Positions 51,602 to 60,148 of a stretch of DNA of 64,000 bases are shown here, piece after piece. The notes beneath the pieces were generated by a model. That model was not told the origin of the DNA. It saw only the letters and a program-made list of their open reading frames with translations, and searched no databases. Positions within the stretch are counted from its first letter, which is position 1. Each line of letters opens with the position of its first letter. Both the position numbers and the translations under genes were made by a program. Origin of the DNA: an uncultured Eubacterium sp. (GTDB taxonomy: Bacteria; Bacillota; Clostridia; Lachnospirales; Lachnospiraceae); assembly GCA_910584645.1 (NCBI GenBank), contig CAJUAU010000001.1:198397-262396 (forward strand), read 5' to 3'.

Positions 51602-53386
51602 GTGAGAGATATTTTATGCTATACGAGAAAACCAATTGACGAGTTTTATTATGATCCCAAACTGGCTTACAGCATGCACCTTGCACTGGGGGGAGAGGAG
51701 GGCTTTCAGGCCCTCAATCATAATTCCGGCGTATTATTTGCCAGGGCGACGGAAAATGAAGACGGTTCCCTGAATGCAAAAAGCATCCGCAGCCCCTATC
51801 TGTTTGTGATGAAAGATGGTACATACGGAGTTGTGGCGGTGCGGGTAGATGGTGACGGCGGTGAGGATGCTGAGAGCACCGGCAAAGTCTTATTTTTTAC
51901 CAGCCGTGATCTGCTGGAGTACAATGAGGAAGGTCTTCTGTCTCTGTGCGAGGGGGCGGTGGACCAGGTGGTGTGCCATTATGACTCAGAGAAAGAGATG
52001 TACGAATTGTGCTGGTGCCAGTCAGACCGGCAGTGGTACAGGGCAGAGCTGGAAAACATGGAATGTGCAGGCCGGAAGATCACTGGCGTGAAGGTGGATG
52101 AGCTGGTTCTGCCAGTGGTGGAGACGGAGATCGAAGGGGCTGTGGCAGGAAATGTCATTTCCATACCGGATGAGGCAGCAGAGAGGCTGCAGAAAAAACT
52201 CCAGCCTCCCAGACACATAAAGACAGAAGTGCCAGAGGAAGTCCGGGCAGAGAGCCGGGAGCAGCTGGATATGGTCTGGGCGAGGGCGCTGTACAGTGAC
52301 GGGACAGAGGCGTTAAAGCGGGTGGATTGGAATACGGACAATGTCGACTGGAGCCGTCCGGGAGTTTACGAGGCAGAGGGGAAGCTTCACCAGGATCATT
52401 TTCCTTTCCCCATAGCGGAGGACCGGGCAGACCCCTGTATTACATACTGGAACGGAAAATATTATTTTATCGCTACCAATGACGCGGACAAGAATCATAC
52501 GTTATATGTGAGAGAGGCAGATACCATTCCGGGACTGGCGGATGCCGAAGAGCATCTGATCCTGGATTCGGATACCTATGATCATGTGGGAAATCTTTTA
52601 TGGGCGCCGGAATTTCATGAGATCAAAGGTGAACTGTATATATTCCTGGCTCTTACCCCGGAAGAGTTTTTCTGGGAGGAATCCCACATTATGAAACTGA
52701 AAGAAGGCGGAAATCCTTCCCGCAAGGAGGACTGGTCGGAGCCAAAACGGGTGGTGCGCAGTGATGGGAGCCAGCTCTGTGAGGAGGGAAAGACCATCAC
52801 ACTGGATATGACATGTTTTTTCTGGGAAGGAGATTATTATGTTGTCTGGTCCCAGAGGCAGTTTCTGCCGAAGGATCTGGGAGCCTGGCTCTATATCGCC
52901 AAATTGAATGCGGATGAACCCTGGAAACTGCTCTCGGAACCAGTACTGCTCTCCAAGCCGGAATATGGCTGGGCAAATAACCATACCTTTGTGGATGAGG
53001 GACCTTTTGCCCTTCCCCAGGAAGAACGCCTGGTGCTTACTTTTTCCAGCGCGGCGGTGGATACCTCCTATGTGGTGGGGATCATGACTATCGACAGGGG
53101 CAGGGATCTGCTGAACCCGGAGAACTGGAAGAAGGGGAATTATCCTCTCATGACTTCCCGCAGTGTAGAGGGTGAATTTGGAACAGGCCATAACGCTTAT
53201 GTGGTGGATGAATACGGTGATGTCTGGAATTCCTACCATGCCAGGCCGGGGATCCACGGAGAGAGAAGCAGCGGGATCCGGAGGGTTCATTTTGATATCG
53301 ATGGTCTGCCGGTACTGGATCTGGTGGAGGATCAGGATGTATCCGAAGAAATCAGCCAGGTAAGGACAAAAGTCATAGTTGGATAG
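51602..53386 (+). CDS. GH43-family glycoside hydrolase with an extra N-terminal region
   Basis: About 594 residues, no signal peptide, so probably cytoplasmic. Residues roughly 275-590 are a five-bladed GH43 propeller: DPCITYWNGKYYFIAT (the Asp is the likely base), LLWAPEFHEIKGELYIF, and DEGPFAL (the Glu is the likely acid). The N-terminal 260 residues (SPYLFVMKDGTYGVVAVRV, VLFFTSRDLLEY) look like further propeller blades; I do not recognise their family. Likely substrates are arabinosides or xylosides by family. GTG 51602 is preferred: GGAGG is 11 bases upstream and the promoter makes ATG 51578 nearly leaderless. Confidence 0.8.
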   Translation: MRDILCYTRKPIDEFYYDPKLAYSMHLALGGEEGFQALNHNSGVLFARATENEDGSLNAKSIRSPYLFVMKDGTYGVVAVRVDGDGGEDAESTGKVLFFTSRDLLEYNEEGLLSLCEGAVDQVVCHYDSEKEMYELCWCQSDRQWYRAELENMECAGRKITGVKVDELVLPVVETEIEGAVAGNVISIPDEAAERLQKKLQPPRHIKTEVPEEVRAESREQLDMVWARALYSDGTEALKRVDWNTDNVDWSRPGVYEAEGKLHQDHFPFPIAEDRADPCITYWNGKYYFIATNDADKNHTLYVREADTIPGLADAEEHLILDSDTYDHVGNLLWAPEFHEIKGELYIFLALTPEEFFWEESHIMKLKEGGNPSRKEDWSEPKRVVRSDGSQLCEEGKTITLDMTCFFWEGDYYVVWSQRQFLPKDLGAWLYIAKLNADEPWKLLSEPVLLSKPEYGWANNHTFVDEGPFALPQEERLVLTFSSAAVDTSYVVGIMTIDRGRDLLNPENWKKGNYPLMTSRSVEGEFGTGHNAYVVDEYGDVWNSYHARPGIHGERSSGIRRVHFDIDGLPVLDLVEDQDVSEEISQVRTKVIVG

Positions 53387-53433
53387 ACTACGGAATGGGA
53401 GCGTGATCCACTTGATTGAAAGGAGTGGGACCT

Positions 53434-54912
53434 ATGAGAAAAGGATGGAGATTTGCCGGGGTACTGGCAGCGCTGGTTTTAACGCTTCCAGGATGTGAAG
53501 GCTTTGAAAAAACGGCGAGGGAACAGGCTGTGACCGGGGCTGCCGTGGAAAAAGAAAAGGAAGCAGAGGTTCGTAAAGAAACCAGCAGGCTGTTATCGGA
53601 GGAAGACGAAAAGTATGCCGATGCCATTCGTTTTTTCTGTGAGGCGATGAAAGTACCAAAGGATCAGTTAACGATGTATGATGGTTTTACCGATACGAGG
53701 GGGAATCATTGTCTGGATATCGGCATCCAGGGGGATACGGAGAAAAGCGGAACCTATGTTATAGGCTGGTTTCCCCAATACCCTGAAGAAATAGAGCGCA
53801 GATGTATACTAAAAATAGTTTCCGATCAGGAACTGGATGATAACGGGGTGCATCTCTCCTTTAGCAATAAACCTTTTGATGTCTGTAAGCTGGTTTATGA
53901 CAGCGGCTGGGAAGAAAAACTCCAGGGGATGGAAGATCTGGTTCCGGTAAGGCCAGAGATTGATGACTCCTTTGTGAAAGCATATCAAGAGACGCTTTTA
54001 GGCACAGGGGAAATATGGGAATCCCATGACGGTTTTATCAACGAAAAAGGAAATTACTGTGTCTCTTATGTGGGAGATGTATCCGATGGATGGGTGAAAG
54101 GTGTGTTTGACGGGAAAGACTGGAAGTGTTCCCGCATTCCGGAGCTGCAGGACGAGGGAGCGGATTACAATTTCTTCGGCGGAAGCCTCGATGGCATCTG
54201 GTATTATGATTATTACACGGAAAAGATACTGCGCGGATATGCGTCTGATGGAAAAAAGAAAGTAGAGCTGGATGTTTCCCAGTGGGTGAAAGATCAGAAG
54301 CTGCCGGTCAAGGGCAATGTGGGGATCCACATACTGAACAACAGGAAAGCAATTTTTTCTTATTATGACGATGCAGATGACCGGCACAGTGTTCTCGTGG
54401 GGCTTCCGGAGGGAACTATCGAAAGAAAATATGATGCTTCTTTTTCCGGCATCAGTCAGGGTGGCAAATTATACGAGTATCTGGGACCGGGTATGGAACT
54501 CTGTAAGATTACCGACTGGAAGACGGGAGAGGTCAGGGAGTGTCTGGATCTCGGTCCGGTCATCGAGGAAGGGAAAGCGGAAAAGAATTACTTCACCTAT
54601 AGCAAAGAAGAGGGGGAATTATATACTTTAGAAGGCCAGCTGGGGGAATCTTTTGTCAGTTCAGGGAATTATTCCATCAAACTGAGTGTTTACAAGGACA
54701 CTCTGTACATCTGTTATTATTCCGGAGTATACCGCTATAACAGTGAGAAGAAAGTTCTGGAAAAGATCCTGGATGGTAAAAAACAGCCAAACTTCCAGAA
54801 AATGTATGGGAATTTTGATGTGGGCAGGGATGAGAAAATATATATGCTTGGGTTTCTCGGCGGTGGAGATGACGAGGGGGCCAACGATTTCTTATATTTA
54901 TCGAAAAAATAA
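53434..54912 (+). CDS. Lipoprotein of unknown function
   Basis: 492-residue secreted lipoprotein: basic MRKGWRF, a hydrophobic run, and the lipobox LTLPGC with the lipidated Cys21. The rest has repeated short beta-strand patterns (for example YSKEEGELYTLEGQLG, LYICYYSGVYRYNSEKK) that suggest a beta-propeller, but no family is recognised. AAAGGAG eight bases upstream fixes ATG 53434. It lies between two GH43 genes, 47 bases after the first and 54 before the second, so it may be a surface sugar-binding or sensing partner; that is inferred from position. Confidence 0.75.
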   Translation: MRKGWRFAGVLAALVLTLPGCEGFEKTAREQAVTGAAVEKEKEAEVRKETSRLLSEEDEKYADAIRFFCEAMKVPKDQLTMYDGFTDTRGNHCLDIGIQGDTEKSGTYVIGWFPQYPEEIERRCILKIVSDQELDDNGVHLSFSNKPFDVCKLVYDSGWEEKLQGMEDLVPVRPEIDDSFVKAYQETLLGTGEIWESHDGFINEKGNYCVSYVGDVSDGWVKGVFDGKDWKCSRIPELQDEGADYNFFGGSLDGIWYYDYYTEKILRGYASDGKKKVELDVSQWVKDQKLPVKGNVGIHILNNRKAIFSYYDDADDRHSVLVGLPEGTIERKYDASFSGISQGGKLYEYLGPGMELCKITDWKTGEVRECLDLGPVIEEGKAEKNYFTYSKEEGELYTLEGQLGESFVSSGNYSIKLSVYKDTLYICYYSGVYRYNSEKKVLEKILDGKKQPNFQKMYGNFDVGRDEKIYMLGFLGGGDDEGANDFLYLSKK

Positions 54913-54966
54913 AGAGAATAAATGCCGCGGGGAATGCGGCAGGGAAAATGAGGAGGAAATAAGGCT

Positions 54967-56394
54967 ATGAATGAAGCAGCAGACGGCAGAAGGAAACAGG
55001 CGGTGAATCCATATCTTCCCTCCTGGGAATATATTCCGGATGGAGAACCCTATGTCTTTGACGGAAGGGTGTATGTGTATGGTTCCCACGATTATTATAA
55101 CGGCCATGTATTCTGTCTGGGAGATTATGTGTGCTGGTCGGCGCCAGTGGAAGATCTGGGAGACTGGAGGTATGAGGGAGTGATCTATCCCAAAACGGAG
55201 GATCCACTGAACAAAGACGGGAAAATGTGTCTTTATGCACCGGATGTAACGGTGGGGCCGGATGGAAGATATTATTTATATTATGTGCTGGATCATGTAT
55301 CTGTGGTGTCTGTGGCAGTCTGCGATTCACCGGCAGGGCAGTATAAGTTTTATGGATATGTACATTATGAGGATGGTACAAGGCTGGGGGACAGGGAAGG
55401 GGACGAACCACAGTTTGATCCCGGTGTGCTCACAGAAGGGGAACGTACCTATCTCTATACCGGTTTTTGCGGCAGAGGGGATAAGTCCCGTACCGGAGCG
55501 ATGGCTGCGGTTCTTGGCCGGGATATGCTTACGGTCATCGAAGATCCGGTAAGAGTGGCTCCCGGATGTGAGTATTCAGAAGGCAGCGGTTTTGAAGGAC
55601 ATGAGTTCTTTGAGGCATCTTCCATGCGAAAGATCGGAGACACCTATTATTTTATTTATTCTTCCGTTGTGATGCATGAGCTCTGTTATGCGGTGAGCAA
55701 GGATCCATGCAAAGGATTTACCTATGGAGGAGTGATCGTCAGCAACTGTGACCTGAATCTGGAGGAGGGGAAGCCGGCAACCCTGCCTATGGCTTATGGC
55801 GCCAACAATCACGGAAGCATTGTGGAGATTGGCGGAAGATGGTATATTTTTTATCACCGCCACACCAATGGCAGCTGGTACAGCAGGCAGGGGTGTGCCG
55901 AAGAGATCCACATTCTGCCGGATGGAAGCATCCCCCAGGTGGAGATTACATCCTGCGGCCTGAACGGCGGTCCCCTGTCGGATAAAGGGGAATATCCGTC
56001 CTACATAGCCTGTCACCTGTTTACGGATAAGCCTTCTGTCTATGTGGGGGGGGATGAATTTCCGAAGATCATGCAGGATGGAAGAGATGGTGATGAAGAG
56101 CCGGGATATATCGCCAACATGCAGGATTCTGCCACCGCAGGCTTCAAATATTTTTCCTGTGAAAATGTGACGGGGATCCGGATCAAAGTCCGCGGCTACG
56201 CAGACGGCGTATTTGAAGTCAAGACAAAATGGAACGGAGAAGCGTTGGCGGCGATCCCGGTCCAGTACACGAATGTGTGGGAGGAGTACTCTGTGAAGGT
56301 ACGGATTCCCGATGGAATCCAGGCGGTTTATCTCACCTACCGGGGAGGCGGCACCGCAAGCCTGCTGTCCTTTGAACTGCTTCACGAGGGATGA
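54967..56394 (+). CDS. GH43-family glycoside hydrolase with C-terminal CBM6-like module
   Basis: 475 residues without a signal peptide. The GH43 propeller (about 1-340) shows NPYLPSWEYIPDGEPYVFDG at the start, MCLYAPDVTVGPDGRYYLYY (modulator Asp), HEFFEASSMRKIGDTYYFIY (likely acid Glu) and NNHGSIVEIGGRWYIFYHRH, which contains the calcium or active-site His. The last 105 residues (GFKYFSCENVTGIRIKV onward) resemble a CBM6-like beta-sandwich. By family, an arabinofuranosidase or xylosidase working on imported oligosaccharides. Behind GAGGAGGAAATAAGGCT. Last clear gene of this operon. Confidence 0.87.
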   Translation: MNEAADGRRKQAVNPYLPSWEYIPDGEPYVFDGRVYVYGSHDYYNGHVFCLGDYVCWSAPVEDLGDWRYEGVIYPKTEDPLNKDGKMCLYAPDVTVGPDGRYYLYYVLDHVSVVSVAVCDSPAGQYKFYGYVHYEDGTRLGDREGDEPQFDPGVLTEGERTYLYTGFCGRGDKSRTGAMAAVLGRDMLTVIEDPVRVAPGCEYSEGSGFEGHEFFEASSMRKIGDTYYFIYSSVVMHELCYAVSKDPCKGFTYGGVIVSNCDLNLEEGKPATLPMAYGANNHGSIVEIGGRWYIFYHRHTNGSWYSRQGCAEEIHILPDGSIPQVEITSCGLNGGPLSDKGEYPSYIACHLFTDKPSVYVGGDEFPKIMQDGRDGDEEPGYIANMQDSATAGFKYFSCENVTGIRIKVRGYADGVFEVKTKWNGEALAAIPVQYTNVWEEYSVKVRIPDGIQAVYLTYRGGGTASLLSFELLHEG

Positions 56395-56648
56395 AATGGG
56401 CAGACTGCACCGATAGCTTCCACTTGATCCATACTAATAAAGAGGGTATCCCAAAGCCGGAAAATGACTTGAAGGATATCCTCTTATTTACGCTGAAGGC
56501 AAAGCATGACGCCGCCCGCGAAGGTGAAAAACTTGTAAAGCGTGTTTCTCATCGTTTTAATGGTGCAGCTGCGTTATGTCTGCAGGCTTACTTTTCTGTC
56601 GTTCCCACCGTAAAAGTTCTAAAGTTCAGCCAAAATATCCAGCAGTGA
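56391..56648 (+). CDS. Doubtful small hypothetical ORF
   Basis: An 85-residue reading frame that starts in an ATGA overlap with the GH43 stop codon, with GAGGG just upstream, so translational coupling is possible. The protein (NDLKDILLFTLKAKHDAA, HRFNGAAALCLQAYF) matches nothing I know, and its 3' end runs 30 bases into the convergent hpt gene. It may be a gene remnant or non-coding. No terminator was found in this gap. Confidence 0.2.
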   Translation: MKWADCTDSFHLIHTNKEGIPKPENDLKDILLFTLKAKHDAAREGEKLVKRVSHRFNGAAALCLQAYFSVVPTVKVLKFSQNIQQ

Positions 56649-56990
56649 GCGGTGCACCGCCTGAAGTTCCTCAGAGACGGATCCAAGCTGATCCGCGTCC
56701 ACCTCTTCCAGCTGATCTTTACCTCGTAAAAGTTCAACCATTTCAGAGGCATATTTGGCAATCGGATCCAGGCCAAGATTTCCTGCCACACCTTTTAACG
56801 TGTGGGCACTTTTGAATGCCTCTTCCACATTCTTTTCTGCCAGATATTTCTCGATATTTGCAGCGCTTTCGTCATTCTTATACTTGGCAAGAAACTTGAG
56901 ATATAGATCTTCTTTGCCCATAAAACGTTTAATAGCGGTGTCTACGTCGACACCTGCATCTTTTAATTTGCCGAAAAATAATGTATCCAT
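56619..56990 (-). CDS. Stand-alone Hpt phosphotransfer protein
   Basis: 123-residue single-domain histidine phosphotransferase. The phospho-His is H63 in SAHTLKGVAGNLG, followed by a helical tail (MVELLRGKD). Behind AGGGGG five bases from the ATG on the minus strand. It is divergent from the receiver-HD-GYP gene and would pass phosphate between the hybrid or Che-type kinases and receivers of this locus. A 293-nt highly structured region lies directly upstream, on its own transcript strand. Confidence 0.92.
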   Translation of the reverse strand: MDTLFFGKLKDAGVDVDTAIKRFMGKEDLYLKFLAKYKNDESAANIEKYLAEKNVEEAFKSAHTLKGVAGNLGLDPIAKYASEMVELLRGKDQLEEVDADQLGSVSEELQAVHRSLLDILAEL

Positions 56991-57015
56991 TTTTTCCCCC
57001 TGCTAAAAATATTTC

Positions 57016-57308
57016 GCCGGGAGCAAGTGTGACCAAAACAGTGAGCATAGTCATGAGAAATATCATGCTTGTATGAATATTTCTCATGATTGTGCGAACG
57101 TCCATCATGAGGAACGGAGCAATGCAATAAGCAGTGCGGGAGTTCCGAATGGTGGAGGGCTGGTAAAGCTGCGTAGCAGCGGTGCTAAGCGCCAGTGGCG
57201 CTTGTTAAGCACGGACTGAATCGGAGATGAGACCAGCCCGGTGTTTTTGGTCATGGTATTGATTGTGCCGCCTGTGGCGGCATGTCTGAAGGTGTGTTTT
57301 GCCCCGGC
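57016..57308 (-). ncRNA. Candidate structured RNA / leader of hpt
   Basis: Eight helices can form at once without conflict. P0: 57016-57026 with 57299-57308, ten pairs and one bulged A. P1: 57030-57040 with 57242-57253. P2: 57051-57063 with 57077-57089, 13 perfect pairs. P3: 57102-57108 with 57149-57155, plus GGAAC/GTTCC. P4: GGGCTGGT (57157) with ACCAGCCC (57232), enclosing P4a (GCTGC-GTA-GCAGC) and P4b (AAGCGCC-AGT-GGCGCTT, extended by GTGCT/AGCAC). P5: TGCCGCC-TGT-GGCGGCA (57266-57282). On the minus strand the element ends about 25 bases before the hpt start codon. No known class is recognised. A plus-strand RNA or a mobile repeat are alternatives. Confidence 0.5.
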
Positions 57309-57457
57309 CTTGTAAATTTACATTCATTATACAGGATTTTTGTGGGATTGTCTAACTATTTTTTTGATTCCTGGTGATCGGCGGACTGTTAGGGGAAAAG
57401 GGCTGTGAATGGCAATATATAACACCTTTCAGGGGGCAATTAACAATCCGATATTTG

Positions 57458-57486
57458 TTGACATTTTTAATGATTTATGATATCCT
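57458..57486 (+). promoter_or_regulatory. Promoter of the HD-GYP/Che operon
   Basis: A consensus TTGACA (57458-57463), 17 bases, TATCCT (57481-57486), about 48 bases ahead of the first start codon. Confidence 0.8.
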
Positions 57487-57533
57487 CTAGTTTAAAGAAC
57501 ACTAAAAATAAAATAAGTTGTACAGGAGTAAAA

Positions 57534-58616
57534 ATGGATATAGAACGGATTTTAATAGTAGATGATGAAGAAGTAAACCGAACCATATTGGAGGTAATGT
57601 TCCGGTCGAGTTTTCACATTGTGGAGGCGACCAACGGCCAGGAAGCGATCGACAGGCTGGAGGAAGATCCGGGATTTGTTCTGGTTCTGCTGGATATCGT
57701 GATGCCAATAAAAGATGGTTTTGACGTACTGGAGTACATGAAACAGAAGGGACTGATCGAGCAGGTCCCGGTTATCCTGATCACCAGTGAGACCATCCGG
57801 GACAGTGAGGACCGGGCATATGCCTATGGCATAGCGGATGTAATACATAAGCCATTTTATCCGGATATCGTTAAAAGAAGAGCACAGAACATCATTGACC
57901 TCTACCAGCACAAGGCGAATATGGAAAGAAAGCTGAAGGAGCAGGAAGAGGCGATCCTGGCGAAGGAGAAGAAGATTCAGGAAAACAACGAATTCCTGAT
58001 CAGTGCCCTCAGCTCTGTTGTGGAGTTCCGGAGTTCTGAGACCGGAGAACATATCCGGCGGATCAAATATTTTACAAGGATCCTGTTGAAGTATCTTGCG
58101 AAGTATTTTCCGAAATATGGCATTACCGAGACGCAGATCAGTGAGATTGCCAGGGCATCTGCGCTTCATGATATTGGAAAGATCGGAATTCCAGATTCCA
58201 TTCTGTTAAAACCAGGAAAGTTGACAGACGAAGAGTTTGAGATCATGAAGACTCATACGACCATCGGCTGTGATATGCTGAAAAAGTTCAAGAAGGAAGA
58301 GGACAACGAGTTCTACCGGTATTGCTATGATATCTGCCGTTATCATCATGAGAGATGGGATGGCAATGGATATCCAGATCATCTGGCCGGGGATGAGATT
58401 CCGATCTGGGCACAGGTGGTATCGATCGTAGATGTGTACGATGCACTGATCAGCGAGAGGGTATATAAAGCTGCATTCCCTCATACCGTTGCCTATGAGA
58501 TGATCCAGAACGGTGAGTGCGGACAGTTCCCGCCGGATATCCTTGAATGTTTTGAACTTGCCAACGAAGACTTCTTTGATATGGTAGATGTAAATCGTAT
58601 ATTTAGTTTTATGTAA
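57534..58616 (+). CDS. Response regulator with active-looking HD-GYP c-di-GMP phosphodiesterase
   Basis: 360 residues. Receiver (1-125): ILIVDDEEVNRT, phospho-Asp in LVLLDIVMP, Lys in IHKPFYPD. A coiled-coil linker (about 130-165) leads to an HD-GYP domain with the metal site intact: SGETGEHIRRIKYF, ALHDIGKIGIPDSIL, HTTIGCDML, and HHERWDGNGYP. It would degrade c-di-GMP under control of phosphorylation. Start ATG 57534 behind AGGAG; upstream readings lack a site. First plus-strand gene of the signalling locus. Confidence 0.93.
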   Translation: MDIERILIVDDEEVNRTILEVMFRSSFHIVEATNGQEAIDRLEEDPGFVLVLLDIVMPIKDGFDVLEYMKQKGLIEQVPVILITSETIRDSEDRAYAYGIADVIHKPFYPDIVKRRAQNIIDLYQHKANMERKLKEQEEAILAKEKKIQENNEFLISALSSVVEFRSSETGEHIRRIKYFTRILLKYLAKYFPKYGITETQISEIARASALHDIGKIGIPDSILLKPGKLTDEEFEIMKTHTTIGCDMLKKFKKEEDNEFYRYCYDICRYHHERWDGNGYPDHLAGDEIPIWAQVVSIVDVYDALISERVYKAAFPHTVAYEMIQNGECGQFPPDILECFELANEDFFDMVDVNRIFSFM

Positions 58617-58686
58617 ACTGGAACAGACGGCGGAGTAGAAGGAAACTGCTGCTTTTTACGCTGTCTTTCTATGTGTGGAGGAAGAT

Positions 58687-60144
58687 ATGGATCAGGTTGG
58701 AGCACTGCCTGTTGAGAACGCTTTGGAAATGATCCTTATGTTTAGCCAGGAAGGTATCATTACATATGCGAATGCTGCCGCGAAAGAGGAATTGGAATAT
58801 GGTGATGAGTTGTGCGGCAGTCACATTAGCAGCATTTTTCCCAATGAGTTTCATCAGATAGAGAATGGTTTTTCAACAGAATATATTTTTGGCAGCCGGA
58901 TTCAGCATGTGATCGCCTATCGTAAAAATCTGACATGTTTTCCCGCAGAAGCACGAATGATATGGGATGAAGAAAGATCCCAATATGTGTGTATGGCAAA
59001 TGACATCCTGGAAAAAGAATTTTTAAACCAGGAGATGGAGCGGGTAAAGCAGGAAGCGGAACAGGCGCTCAAGGTAAGATCCGAATTTGTTGCCAATGTG
59101 ACCCATGAGCTCAGAACTCCCGTCAATGGAATTCTGGGAAATGTCATGGATCTGACGGAGAAGGAAGAAGATGAAAAAAAGCGGAAGGCTCTGCGCCTGA
59201 TCGAGCGCTGCTGTGGAGATATGAACCGGCTCATCAATAATATCCTGGATTTTTCCAAGCTGGAGGCAGGGAAGTTTGTACTGGAAAACCGCAGGTTTCA
59301 TTTTCGCAATATGATTGACTATGTACGCGGTAATCATCAGAACAGGATGACAGAAAAGGGACTGGAATTTTTTGTGACAGTCTCACCTAAGATACCGGAA
59401 TATATCATTGGAGATGAGCTTAAGATTGTTCAGATCCTGAACAATCTGTTATCCAATGCTCAGAAATTCACCCATGTTGGCAGCGTTTCCGTGGAGATCA
59501 TTGAAACCGCCCAGGTGAAAAATTCCATTGAATTGTATTTCCTCGTGATGGATACGGGTATAGGTATAAAAAAAGAAGATTTTGATAAATTATTTCAGAG
59601 CTTTTCCCAGGTGGATGCGTCGATTACACGAAAGTACGGAGGCACCGGTCTGGGCTTGAATATAACCAGACAGTTTGTAGAGATGATGGGAGGAAGTATC
59701 AGCGTAGAAAGTGAAGTGAATAAGGGGACGACCTTTACCTTTTCAATCTGGGTTACCATAGATGAGGATAAGGCTTCCGACCCCATCGCGCCAGAATCCC
59801 ATCCGGACCGGAAAGCTGGAGAATTACCAGAGACAGTTCTGGAGCTGAAAGAGAAAAAGGAAGGCCAGAAGGAAGGGTTACGCAGGTTTGGTTCGCCAGA
59901 AAACAAGGAGATTCTGAATAAGACTCTGTCCAAACTGATCCTATGTATTGAGATGGAAAACTGGGAAAAAGCAGAGGACTTTATGGAGACCATAAGGCAG
60001 CTGACAGAGGAGGCACCCAGAGAGGTGACGCGGGGAGTGCTGCGGCTGAAGATGGCAGTCCAGAAAGCGAATTATGAAAAGGCGGTCAAAGGGCTGGAAG
60101 AATTAAAAGCATGCGTTGAACATGAGACGGAAGAAGGAAATTGA
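58687..60144 (+). CDS. PAS-domain histidine kinase
   Basis: About 485 residues with no membrane segment, so a soluble sensor. PAS domain (about 8-110) starting ALEMILMFSQEGIITYANAA; HisKA with His140 in NVTHELRTPVNG; HATPase with ILNNLLSNAQKF, VMDTGIGIKKEDFDKLF and GGTGLGLNITRQ. The last 115 residues form a helical tail (LSKLILCIEMENWEKAEDF) of unknown role, lacking an Hpt His. No receiver is fused, so a separate receiver or Hpt must be its partner. GGAGG upstream of ATG 58687. The next regulator begins 4 bases after its stop. Confidence 0.9.
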   Translation: MDQVGALPVENALEMILMFSQEGIITYANAAAKEELEYGDELCGSHISSIFPNEFHQIENGFSTEYIFGSRIQHVIAYRKNLTCFPAEARMIWDEERSQYVCMANDILEKEFLNQEMERVKQEAEQALKVRSEFVANVTHELRTPVNGILGNVMDLTEKEEDEKKRKALRLIERCCGDMNRLINNILDFSKLEAGKFVLENRRFHFRNMIDYVRGNHQNRMTEKGLEFFVTVSPKIPEYIIGDELKIVQILNNLLSNAQKFTHVGSVSVEIIETAQVKNSIELYFLVMDTGIGIKKEDFDKLFQSFSQVDASITRKYGGTGLGLNITRQFVEMMGGSISVESEVNKGTTFTFSIWVTIDEDKASDPIAPESHPDRKAGELPETVLELKEKKEGQKEGLRRFGSPENKEILNKTLSKLILCIEMENWEKAEDFMETIRQLTEEAPREVTRGVLRLKMAVQKANYEKAVKGLEELKACVEHETEEGN

Positions 60145-60148
60145 ATTG

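Larger units (their letters stand above)
56991..57533. other. Divergent intergenic region with a structured element and the HD-GYP promoter
   Basis: 543 bases with no convincing gene. A 48-codon minus-strand frame (starting near 57253) runs through the structured part but has no ribosome site and its sequence is better explained by base-pairing. The region holds the nested structure 57016-57308 and the promoter at 57458-57486. Confidence 0.6.

Noticed and set aside
57109..57253. 48-codon minus-strand frame starting with MTKNTG in the structured region.
   Set aside because: No ribosome site; the sequence is explained by nested base pairing. I leave it open that it belongs to a repeated element annotated as protein elsewhere.
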